A stretch of DNA of 11,974 nt from JBELMB01 sp042088665 (GTDB lineage Bacteria; Pseudomonadota; Alphaproteobacteria; Rhodobacterales; Rhodobacteraceae), in the NCBI GenBank assembly GCA_042088665.1, contig JBELMB010000156.1:1-11974 (forward strand), written 5' to 3'. Shown one piece after another: positions 1 through 5,837 of this stretch. The position numbers and the translations under genes were made by a program. The notes beneath the pieces were generated by a model, which searched no databases, was not told the origin of the DNA, and worked only from the letters and a program-made list of their open reading frames with translations. Each line of letters begins with the position of its first letter. Within the stretch, counting starts at the first letter, position 1.

Positions 1-173
1 ATGGTGATCACGATCTCGGCGCCCTTCACCGCGGCGGCGGCGCTGGGGGCGCGGGACAGGCCTGCGACCTCCGCGGGCGCGAGGTCAAACCCGGTCACGG
101 TGTGTCCGGCGGCGGCAAGGTTGGCGGCCATGGGCGCGCCCATGTTGCCCAATCCGATAAAGGCGATCTGCAT
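1..173 (-). CDS. mmsB: 3-hydroxyisobutyrate dehydrogenase, N-terminal part (cut by window edge)
   Basis: Only the first 57 codons are present. The protein begins MQIAFIGLGNMGAPMAANL, the dinucleotide-binding Rossmann motif GxGxMGxxMxxNL that opens the beta-hydroxyacid dehydrogenase family. Family knowledge: MmsB oxidises 3-hydroxyisobutyrate to methylmalonate semialdehyde with NAD+ in the cytoplasmic valine pathway. The start is well supported: a GGAG ribosome site sits about 7 bases upstream and overlaps the TAG stop of the preceding hydrolase gene, leaving only 9 bases between the genes, which implies one transcript and coupled translation. The N-terminus alone cannot separate MmsB from tartronate semialdehyde reductase or other relatives. 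The call leans on its position after the CoA hydrolase and acyl-CoA dehydrogenase. The rest of the gene, with the catalytic lysine, lies outside the window. Confidence 0.9.
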   Translation of the reverse strand, partial: MQIAFIGLGNMGAPMAANLAAAGHTVTGFDLAPAEVAGLSRAPSAAAAVKGAEIVIT

Positions 174-182
174 GGCGGTCTC

Positions 183-1217
183 CTAGAGTTGCAGCGCGTT
201 CTCGCCCAGCGGGGCGAGCATGGCGGCGACCTCAGCCCCCGGCACGTCGTCCAACGCGTGACGCCAACGGGGGGTGCGGTCCTTGTCGATGATGGCAGCG
301 CGGATCCCTTCAAGGAAGTCCCCGTGTTCCATGATCCGGTACGTTACGCGGTACTCCAGTTCCAGCGCGCTTGCCACACTGGCGGCGGGATCGCGCAACT
401 GGTTCAGGAGCGCCACGGTGATCGCCAGCGACAGCGGCGCGGGGCGCGACAGCTTCTTCAGCGTCTCCGCGGCAAAGGCGCTGTCCGACGCACGCAGGGC
501 GGTCAGGATTTCTGGCAGGCTGTCACCGGCAAAGAGCTGGTCGATCTCTGCCGCTTGCGCGCTGATCGTGCCGTCGGGTGTCGTGTCCGAGATGCACGTG
601 GCCAGCATGCCCACGTCGCCACTGGCCACCAGATCCGCTTTCACCGCCGGCCAGTCCGCCTCATCGATGAAACGATCGGCAAAGCCGGTGTGTATGGCAT
701 CCGCGGCATTCATTCGCGCCGCTGTCAGCCCGAGGTAGACGCCCGACCGCCCCGGCGCGCGCGCCAGCAGATAGGATCCGCCAACGTCCGGCACCAGCCC
801 GATTGCGCATTCCGGCATGGAGATCTGCGCGCTTTGCCCGACAATCCGGTGACTCACGTGGCATCCAAGGCCAACGCCGCCGCCCATGGTGAACCCTTGC
901 AGGAAGGCCACGATCGGTTTGGGATAGGCGGCCAGCTTGGCGTTCAGCCGGTACTCATCGCGCCAGAAGGTTTGCCCATAGGCGTAATCGCCCGCCGTGC
1001 CGGTGCGATACAGTTCCGCGATGTCACCCCCGGCGCAAAAGGCCTTGTCGCCCTCGGCGTCCAGAATGATCAGTTTGACCCTGTCGTCGGTGGCCCATGC
1101 GTCCAGCCTGCGCTCGATCTCAAGGCTCATGTCATAGGTCATGGCATTGAGCGCCTTGGGCCGGTTGAGCGTGATGCGGCCCGCGTGGCCCTCTGTGCGG
1201 ATCAAAAGGTCTGTCAT
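183..1217 (-). CDS. 3-hydroxyisobutyryl-CoA hydrolase (HIBCH-type, crotonase superfamily)
   Basis: This 344-residue protein hydrolyses 3-hydroxyisobutyryl-CoA to free 3-hydroxyisobutyrate and CoA, the step before MmsB in valine breakdown. Crotonase-fold signatures are visible: FCAGGDI at residues 60-66 and GGGVGLG at 112-118 form the CoA pocket and oxyanion hole. PECAIGLVPDVGGSY at 135-149 carries E136 and D144, matching the Glu/Asp catalytic pair of HIBCH enzymes. The C-terminal block FLEGIRAAIIDKDRTPRW at 301-318 is typical of the hydrolase branch and absent from ordinary short enoyl-CoA hydratases (about 260 residues), which is why hydrolase is preferred; automatic pipelines often say enoyl-CoA hydratase/isomerase. 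The gene follows the acyl-CoA dehydrogenase after 47 bases and precedes mmsB by 9. The ribosome site before its ATG is weak, so translation may depend on coupling. Confidence 0.93.
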   Translation of the reverse strand: MTDLLIRTEGHAGRITLNRPKALNAMTYDMSLEIERRLDAWATDDRVKLIILDAEGDKAFCAGGDIAELYRTGTAGDYAYGQTFWRDEYRLNAKLAAYPKPIVAFLQGFTMGGGVGLGCHVSHRIVGQSAQISMPECAIGLVPDVGGSYLLARAPGRSGVYLGLTAARMNAADAIHTGFADRFIDEADWPAVKADLVASGDVGMLATCISDTTPDGTISAQAAEIDQLFAGDSLPEILTALRASDSAFAAETLKKLSRPAPLSLAITVALLNQLRDPAASVASALELEYRVTYRIMEHGDFLEGIRAAIIDKDRTPRWRHALDDVPGAEVAAMLAPLGENALQL

Positions 1218-1264
1218 GGTGGTCTTTGCTGTCCGGGGTTGGGTCTGCGTCCTGTGGTGCGGGG

Positions 1265-2404
1265 TCAGCGGGCCAGCATCTGGCGCGCCACGATCAGCCG
1301 CATGATTTCATTGGTGCCTTCGAGGATCTGGTGCACGCGCAGGTCCCGCACCAGCTTTTCAATGCCGTAATCTGCAAGGTAGCCATAGCCGCCGTGCAGT
1401 TGCAGGCATTGGTCCACCACTTTCGACCCGGCTTCGGTCACGAATTTCTTGGCCATGGCGCAGAATTTCGTGGCGTCCGGCGCGCCTGTGTCCAGCTTCC
1501 AGGCGGCCTGACGCAGAAAGGTGCGCGCCGCCTGCAGCTCGATCTCCATATCCGCAAGGCGGAACTGCAGCGCCTGGAACTGGTCGATGGGTTTGCCAAA
1601 GGCCTGACGTTCGGACATATACGCCAGCGTCTGGGTCAGCGCCGTCTGCGCCGCCCCCAACGAACAGGCCGCGATATTGAGCCGCCCGCCGTCCAGCCCG
1701 GCCATGGCATAGGAAAAGCCGCGGCCCTCTTCACCCACCAGCGCGTCATGGGGCACGAGGCAATTGTCGAATTGAACCTGCCGGGTGGGCTGGCTCTTCC
1801 AGCCCATCTTGTCCTCCAGCCCGCCAAAGGACAGACCCTCGGCGCCGTCCTCGACGTAGACCGTCGAGATGCCTCTGGGGCCTGCGTCGCCGGTGCGGCA
1901 CATGACGATATAGGCGTCGGAATATCCTCCGCCGGAGATGAACGCCTTTGTCCCGGTCAGCCGGTAGCCTTCGTTGGTCTTTTCGGCGCGGGTCTTCAGC
2001 GCCGCCGCATCAGAGCCGGAACCGGGTTCGGTCAGGCAATAGCTGAGCACGGTTTTCATCGACAGCGCATCGGGCAGCACGCGGGCCTTCATGTCGTCGC
2101 TGGCAAAGCTGTCGATCATACGTGCGCACATGTTGTGGATCGACAGGAAGGCCGCGACAGAGGGGCAGGCCATCGACAATGCCTCGAAGACCAGCGTCGC
2201 ATCCAGCCGCGTCAGGCCAGAGCCACCGGAGTCCTCTGACACATATAGCGCGCCAAAGCCAAGCGCGGCCAGTTCGGGCCAAAGCGCCTTGGGGATCGTG
2301 CCTTCGGCTTCCCATGTGCGGGCATGCGGCGCGATGTGCTCCTGTCCAAAGGCAAAAGCCATGTCGAAAATGGCGGTTTGCTCTTCGCTCAAGGCAAAAT
2401 CCAT
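1265..2404 (-). CDS. Acyl-CoA dehydrogenase, probably isobutyryl-CoA dehydrogenase
   Basis: A 379-residue FAD flavoenzyme, the usual length for short-chain acyl-CoA dehydrogenases, probably converting isobutyryl-CoA to methacrylyl-CoA and passing electrons to ETF. Visible signatures: the flavin-contact motif CLTEPGSGSDAAAL at 123-136, the RQAFGKPI block at 266-273, LHGGYGYLADYGIEKLVRD at 336-354, and ILEGTNEIMR at 360-369, in which E362 matches the catalytic base of the MCAD/ACAD8 type. The reading frame is open much further upstream (to 2740), but MDFALSEEQ is the normal family N-terminus and has a strong GGGAGGGG ribosome site just before it. Substrate assignment is by context, as the next two genes act on the C4 hydroxy product. 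Isovaleryl- or 2-methylbutyryl-CoA dehydrogenase are alternatives that residues alone do not exclude. It is the first gene of the three-gene run that includes the hydrolase and mmsB. Confidence 0.93.
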   Translation of the reverse strand: MDFALSEEQTAIFDMAFAFGQEHIAPHARTWEAEGTIPKALWPELAALGFGALYVSEDSGGSGLTRLDATLVFEALSMACPSVAAFLSIHNMCARMIDSFASDDMKARVLPDALSMKTVLSYCLTEPGSGSDAAALKTRAEKTNEGYRLTGTKAFISGGGYSDAYIVMCRTGDAGPRGISTVYVEDGAEGLSFGGLEDKMGWKSQPTRQVQFDNCLVPHDALVGEEGRGFSYAMAGLDGGRLNIAACSLGAAQTALTQTLAYMSERQAFGKPIDQFQALQFRLADMEIELQAARTFLRQAAWKLDTGAPDATKFCAMAKKFVTEAGSKVVDQCLQLHGGYGYLADYGIEKLVRDLRVHQILEGTNEIMRLIVARQMLAR

Positions 2405-2428
2405 GAGCCCCTCCCAAGACGTATGAAT

Positions 2429-2442
2429 TGAACATTTGTTCA
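2429..2442. promoter_or_regulatory. Palindrome TGAACATTTGTTCA, candidate operator of the dehydrogenase operon
   Basis: A perfect 6-2-6 inverted repeat lies 24 bases upstream of the acyl-CoA dehydrogenase ATG, in an AT-rich island inside GC-rich DNA. Its position fits an operator overlapping the core promoter of the minus-strand operon. Size and symmetry resemble TetR- or GntR-class sites, but I cannot name the regulator and no such regulator gene is in the window. The site does not recur upstream of mmsA. Confidence 0.5.
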
Positions 2443-2484
2443 GATTGTGCCGGAGGAACGCGGCACATGCAAGCGATGGCGTTT

Positions 2485-2524
2485 GATTTCCACGGGGGTC
2501 GATTTCCACGGCGGTCGATTTCCA
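2485..2524. repeat. 16-bp tandem repeat, two and a half copies
   Basis: The unit GATTTCCACGGNGGTC occurs at 2485-2500 and 2501-2516 with one mismatch, followed by a half copy (GATTTCCA) at 2517-2524. It lies in the 173-base gap between the glycosyltransferase stop and the dehydrogenase start, upstream of the candidate operator. Function unknown; it may be replication slippage. Confidence 0.75.
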
Positions 2525-2577
2525 AGCACGGGCCGGTTGTTCTGTCTTGGCCCGATTTTCGCCCTCGGTGGCCGGGG

Positions 2578-3711
2578 TCAGGCGGCAACCGTGCGCGAAA
2601 TGACCTCTTCGACGCGGGAAAGGCCCTTGGCGTTGTCGAATTTTGCCTCCGCCGTTGCGCGGGCGGCCCGGGCCATGGGGCTGCGGTCTGCCATGTCGAG
2701 GATCCGCCCGATCTGCGTGGCAAAACCCGCCTCGTCCCATTCCGGCACCAGCAGGCCGTTCACGCCATGCTCGACGGCCTCGGGAATGCCGGCGTGGTGG
2801 GTCGACAGGGTGATACAGCCTGAGGACAGGGCCTCCTGGATGGCGGTGGGCAGCCCTTCGGTGTTGCCATCCTTGGCGGTTACGGAATGCTGCAGGAACA
2901 CTTCGGTCTGGTGCAGAAACCCCCGCACGGCGTCATGGGGCAGGGCGCCGGTAAAGGTGACCTTGCTGGCGATGCCCAGTTCCGCGGCCAGCGCGCGGCT
3001 CGGCTCCAGCAGGGGGCCGTCACCGATAAAGGTGAGATGCGCCTCGCGCCCACGCGCCGCCTGCGCAAAGGCCCGCAGCGTGATCTGCGGGGCCTTCTTT
3101 TCCACCATGCGCCCGACGGCGAGAAAGCTGCCCGGGCGTTTGTCACCGGGGGTGAAACGCCGGATGTCCACGCCGGACGGCACCACATGGGCATTGTCAT
3201 GGGTGATGCCGTGTCGTGCGAGGTTGTCGAGCAGAAACTGGCTGACGGAAAACATGCCTGCCAGCCGTGGCATCATCAGCCGGTAGGCCCGAACGCGCTG
3301 ACGGATGCGCAACATCTTCGAGGCGTCGGTCCCGCGCCAATAGGTGAAGACCGGCAAGCCAAGCGCATTGCCCAGCCGCGCCACCACCAGCGCCTGCGTG
3401 CCGAATTCGGCGAGGATGACCTTGACCTCCTGTTCGCGCAGAAAGGCGGCGAGGGCCGTGCGGTTGTCACCGAACGGCAGCCGGGACGTGCCGTGCACCA
3501 CTGCGCCGTAGCCCGCCGCAAACGGCGCGCGCAGCCGGTCGCCGGGGCTGAGCCGGGCGCGGCGTTCGAACAGTGGCTTGCCCAATGGGTCCTCGCCATT
3601 GTGCCGCCCGCAGATGACGCAGGTCTGTCCGCCAAAAAGATGCGCGATGTGCCGATTGATGAAGGTTTCGCCGGGAACATGGTAATCGGAGGTGGCGATG
3701 GCGGTTTTCAT
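2578..3711 (-). CDS. GT4-family glycosyltransferase
   Basis: A 377-residue retaining glycosyltransferase with the GT-B two-domain layout. The N-terminal acceptor half holds the HVPGETFINRH segment near residue 11 and FTYWRGTDASK near 122. The linker VVPSGVDIRRF at 176-186 and the AVGRMVEKKAP motif at 198-208 open the donor domain. IGDGPLL at 229-235 and VTFTGALPHDAV at 251-262 follow. The nucleotide-sugar signature is EGLPTAIQE, an E-x7-E pair at E285 and E293, then GIPEAVEHGVNGLLVP at 308-323. Such enzymes build exopolysaccharide, lipopolysaccharide or glycolipids at the cytoplasmic membrane face; donor and acceptor cannot be read here. No signal peptide or membrane helix is visible. It has no polysaccharide neighbours and sits between valine genes, which is odd. 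The ribosome site (GGGA, about 5 bases before the ATG) is modest. Confidence 0.9.
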   Translation of the reverse strand: MKTAIATSDYHVPGETFINRHIAHLFGGQTCVICGRHNGEDPLGKPLFERRARLSPGDRLRAPFAAGYGAVVHGTSRLPFGDNRTALAAFLREQEVKVILAEFGTQALVVARLGNALGLPVFTYWRGTDASKMLRIRQRVRAYRLMMPRLAGMFSVSQFLLDNLARHGITHDNAHVVPSGVDIRRFTPGDKRPGSFLAVGRMVEKKAPQITLRAFAQAARGREAHLTFIGDGPLLEPSRALAAELGIASKVTFTGALPHDAVRGFLHQTEVFLQHSVTAKDGNTEGLPTAIQEALSSGCITLSTHHAGIPEAVEHGVNGLLVPEWDEAGFATQIGRILDMADRSPMARAARATAEAKFDNAKGLSRVEEVISRTVAA

Positions 3712-3730
3712 GGTGGTCCCGTGTGTTCCG

Positions 3731-3785
3731 ATGCTGGCCGAGTGTCAGCCCGGTGTTGGTTCTGTGTTGGCCCGGTGCTTGCCGG
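3731..3785. repeat. Degenerate 11-bp tandem repeat, five copies
   Basis: Reading in 11-base steps gives GCTGGCCGAGT, GTCAGCCCGGT, GTTGGTTCTGT, GTTGGCCCGGT and GCTTGCCGGAT. The period is exact over 55 bases while the units drift. It begins 19 bases upstream of the glycosyltransferase start, in a 303-base gap (3712-4014) with no convincing gene. Eleven bases is close to one helical turn. Function unknown. Confidence 0.6.
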
Positions 3786-3944
3786 ATACTGTCGTTCCGA
3801 TGGCTGAAAAGGCGCTGGTTTCCTGCGCATCGACCGCTGGTGCGGAACGTGATACGGCCCGCGCCAGACCCGCGTTTTGCCTGCCGCTTATTGCGGGGCA
3901 GCGCGGGCGCTGCAAGAGGGGCGCCGCCCGTTATGGCGATGTGT

Positions 3945-4003
3945 GGGCGACAGTGTCTCGCAACGCACGCGCCGTCCTGCGCCCCGGGGAGAGACAGTCG
4001 CCC
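3945..4003 (-). terminator. Imperfect long inverted repeat after ybdK, possible terminator
   Basis: Arms 3945-3959 (GGGCGACAGTGTCTC) and 3989-4003 (GAGAGACAGTCGCCC) pair over 15 positions with two mismatches around a 29-base loop. It begins about 11 bases beyond the ybdK stop codon on the minus strand. There is no U-tract, so intrinsic termination is uncertain; it could protect the 3' end instead. The rest of this gap contains only GC-rich sequence and the 11-bp repeats. Confidence 0.35.
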
Positions 4004-4014
4004 CCGGCGAGGCC

Positions 4015-5142
4015 TCAAAGATCCGCCTGAAACTCATCGATCAGGTGGTGCACCACGGCGCGCATCTGGCCGTTTGGATCCGCGCCTGACTTGGCCGCCG
4101 CGGCCCGCGCCGCCCTTTGACGGCTGGCAGAGGTGCCCATCGCGACGATATCCGCGGCGCGCCGGGCCTCCGCAAGGCAGGACAAGGCCGCGGCATCCTC
4201 TTCGAGCAGGGTCAGCAACTCGTCAATCAGTTCCGCAAAGGGCACGATGGCCGCGCGGCCAAAGTCGATCAGACCCTCGGTGGTGCCATAGCGCTGCGCG
4301 CGCCAGCGGTTTTCCTCGATCAGGAAGCGGTCATAGATCCGCCAGCGCTGGTTCCTGACCCTCAGGCGCCAGAGCATGCGCATCAGGCATTGCGTCAGCG
4401 CGGCAAGGGTCAGCGTGTGTTCCAGCCGCGGCTGCACGTCCATGATGCGCGCTTCCAGCGTGGGAAAGCGCGCGGAGGGACGCAGGTCCCACCAGATGCG
4501 GGAGCTGTCCTCGATCACGCCCAGATCCACCAGCAATTGCACGGAGCGTTCATAGGTCTGCCAACTGTCGAACTGTGGCGGCAGACCGGTGCGCGGCAGG
4601 TTGTCAAAGACCGAAATCCGGTACGAGGCCATCTCTGTGTCCTCGCCCTGCCAGAACGGCGAAGAGGTGGAGAGCGCCAGCAGATGCGGCAGGAAGTAGC
4701 TCGCCTGACGCATCAGGTCGGCGCGCAGGGCGTCATCGCCCAGACCCACATGCACATGCATCCCGCAGATCAGCATCCGACGGACGACGCCGCCCAGATC
4801 GCGGCTCAATGCGTTGTAACGTTCCTTGTCGGTATGGCTTTGCGCCTTCCAGTCTGCCAGCGGGTGACAGGAGGCCGCGATGGGGGCCAGACCATGCGCC
4901 GCAGCGCGCCGCGCCACAGACGCGCGCAAGCGGCGCAGATCCTCGCGCGCCTCAGTGACCGTGGTGCAGGGGCGCGTGCCGATCTCTACCTGGCATTGCA
5001 GGAATTCCGGGCTGACCTGATCGCCCAGATCCTGCGTCAGCTCTGCCATAAGGGCAGGGGGCGCCTCTATCAGGGCGCAGGTGCTGCGGTCCACCAGCAG
5101 GTATTCTTCTTCGATGCCGATGGTGAAGGCGGGCTCGGTCAT
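4015..5142 (-). CDS. ybdK: Carboxylate-amine ligase, YbdK type (GCS2 family)
   Basis: A 375-residue member of glutamate-cysteine ligase family 2. Family knowledge: YbdK proteins are ATP-grasp-like glutamine-synthetase-fold ligases with weak gamma-glutamylcysteine ligase activity in vitro; the physiological substrate is unsettled. Visible motifs: GIEEEYLLVD at residues 9-18 (nucleotide and metal-binding glutamates), SCHPLADW at 91-98, MLICGMHVHVGL at 123-134, SSPFWQGEDTEMASYR at 160-175, and RPSARFPTLEARIMDVQP at 221-238. The start MTEPAFTIG is preferred over an ATG 63 bases upstream because AAGGAG lies about 6 bases before it and GIEEEY normally sits within about 15 residues of the family start. 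It follows the unknown 145-residue gene by 69 bases on the same strand, so co-transcription is plausible. No thiol-metabolism genes are nearby to explain its role. Confidence 0.92.
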   Translation of the reverse strand: MTEPAFTIGIEEEYLLVDRSTCALIEAPPALMAELTQDLGDQVSPEFLQCQVEIGTRPCTTVTEAREDLRRLRASVARRAAAHGLAPIAASCHPLADWKAQSHTDKERYNALSRDLGGVVRRMLICGMHVHVGLGDDALRADLMRQASYFLPHLLALSTSSPFWQGEDTEMASYRISVFDNLPRTGLPPQFDSWQTYERSVQLLVDLGVIEDSSRIWWDLRPSARFPTLEARIMDVQPRLEHTLTLAALTQCLMRMLWRLRVRNQRWRIYDRFLIEENRWRAQRYGTTEGLIDFGRAAIVPFAELIDELLTLLEEDAAALSCLAEARRAADIVAMGTSASRQRAARAAAAKSGADPNGQMRAVVHHLIDEFQADL

Positions 5143-5211
5143 GGCGCTCTCCTTTGATCCCATCAAAGCATTGCCGCAACGAGGCGGCAAGCGTGACGGC
5201 ATCAAGGGGCG

Positions 5212-5649
5212 TCAGGCGCAGGTCGTCTGCAGGCCAAGCCGCTGGTCCAGCGCGGCGAAACAGGTGTCCGGCAGGCCCGCGGCCCTTAGCGCCTCGGCCT
5301 CGGTGCGGCAAATCTCGTAGCGGAACTTGCTGAGCGGTTCGGTGATCTGCTGCATCATCCGCGCCAGCCCGAAAAAGACATCGTTGCGGGCATGGATCAC
5401 GCTGACGCAGTCATGTCGGAAAAAGCGGAACGTCGGGGCCAGCTTGTCCACCGCCGTCAGTATCCGCAAAAAGCTGGCGTCGACGGTCTCAAGCTCGACT
5501 GAGGACGTCAGCATGACATGCTGCGGGTCGAACCGGGGATGACGGGCATAGTCGAGGAAAATCTGCGCGCAGGCCGGAACATCCACGTGACCGCGGAAGC
5601 GGAAATAGGCGAGACCATGGTCCGGATGAACCGAAAGCGCGATGGACAT
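5212..5649 (-). CDS. Hypothetical protein, possibly SpoIIAA/STAS-like
   Basis: I do not recognise this 145-residue protein with certainty. It has no signal peptide or membrane helix and should be cytoplasmic. The pattern of an early beta hairpin (LAYFRFRGHVDV, 13-24), a helix, a strand with VMLTSSVELETVDASFLRI (45-63) and a later strand at VSVIHARND (82-90) resembles the alternating beta-alpha layout of SpoIIAA-like/STAS proteins in which DxSFL-type loops hold the switch residue. That reading is an inference from strand order only. Four cysteines (C27, C81, C114, C130) and a fifth at C144 show no paired metal-site spacing. A GAGG ribosome site lies about 11 bases before the ATG and a TTGACA box stands upstream, so it is probably real and heads the ybdK transcript. 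The start could lie a few codons later. Confidence 0.75.
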   Translation of the reverse strand: MSIALSVHPDHGLAYFRFRGHVDVPACAQIFLDYARHPRFDPQHVMLTSSVELETVDASFLRILTAVDKLAPTFRFFRHDCVSVIHARNDVFFGLARMMQQITEPLSKFRYEICRTEAEALRAAGLPDTCFAALDQRLGLQTTCA

Positions 5650-5690
5650 CGGGGATCAATCCTCGTTGCGCGGGGGCACATGCAACTTCA

Positions 5691-5702
5691 TTGACGTGTC
5701 AA
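5691..5702 (-). promoter_or_regulatory. TTGACA box within a 5-2-5 palindrome, upstream of the 145-residue gene
   Basis: On the minus strand TTGACACGTCAA is a perfect 5-2-5 palindrome whose left half is a consensus -35 hexamer. A weak -10 candidate (CATGTG) follows after about 15 bases. Two further minus-strand TTGACG copies occur at 5716-5721 and 5745-5750. It probably drives the 145-residue gene and ybdK, with the palindrome as a possible operator; the -10 assignment is weak. Confidence 0.4.
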
Positions 5703-5771
5703 ATACTTTGGTGGGCGTCAAAAAAGAAGCCTTTTCTCGGGAGCCGTCAAGATGGGCGGAAACCCCCTGTG

Positions 5772-5796
5772 TCCGCGGCACAGGCTGCGCCGCGGA
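5772..5796 (-). other. 8-bp hairpin in the mmsA 3' region
   Basis: TCCGCGGC at 5772-5779 pairs with GCCGCGGA at 5789-5796 around a 9-base loop. It follows the stronger hairpin at 5804-5831 on the minus-strand transcript, giving two stem-loops in tandem after mmsA. Confidence 0.45.
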
Positions 5797-5803
5797 GGTG
5801 TTA

Positions 5804-5831
5804 GCTGCGCGGAGGATGATCTCCGCGCAGC
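5804..5831 (-). terminator. Perfect 11-bp hairpin after mmsA
   Basis: GCTGCGCGGAG at 5804-5814 and CTCCGCGCAGC at 5821-5831 pair perfectly around a 6-base loop, starting 6 bases after the mmsA stop. The following minus-strand bases (TAACACC) are not a U-tract, so it is either a non-canonical terminator or a 3' stabiliser. It separates mmsA from the unrelated genes downstream. Confidence 0.6.
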
Positions 5832-5837
5832 GTGAGG

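Noticed and set aside
102..1370. A 422-codon plus-strand open frame across the CoA hydrolase gene
   Set aside because: It is antisense to a clear HIBCH-family gene, has no recognisable motifs, and runs through an intergenic gap into the next gene.
1226..2239. A 337-codon plus-strand open frame antisense to the acyl-CoA dehydrogenase
   Set aside because: Same shadow effect; no motif and low-complexity composition.
2405..2740. N-terminal extension of the acyl-CoA dehydrogenase by 112 codons
   Set aside because: The extension overlaps the glycosyltransferase end and has no homology-like character. MDFALSEEQ is the normal family start with a strong ribosome site.
3712..4014. Possible small genes in the 303-base gap between ybdK and the glycosyltransferase
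   Set aside because: Open frames exist on both strands but have no ribosome site, no motif, and overlap the 11-bp repeats and the inverted repeat. I see only structural sequence there.
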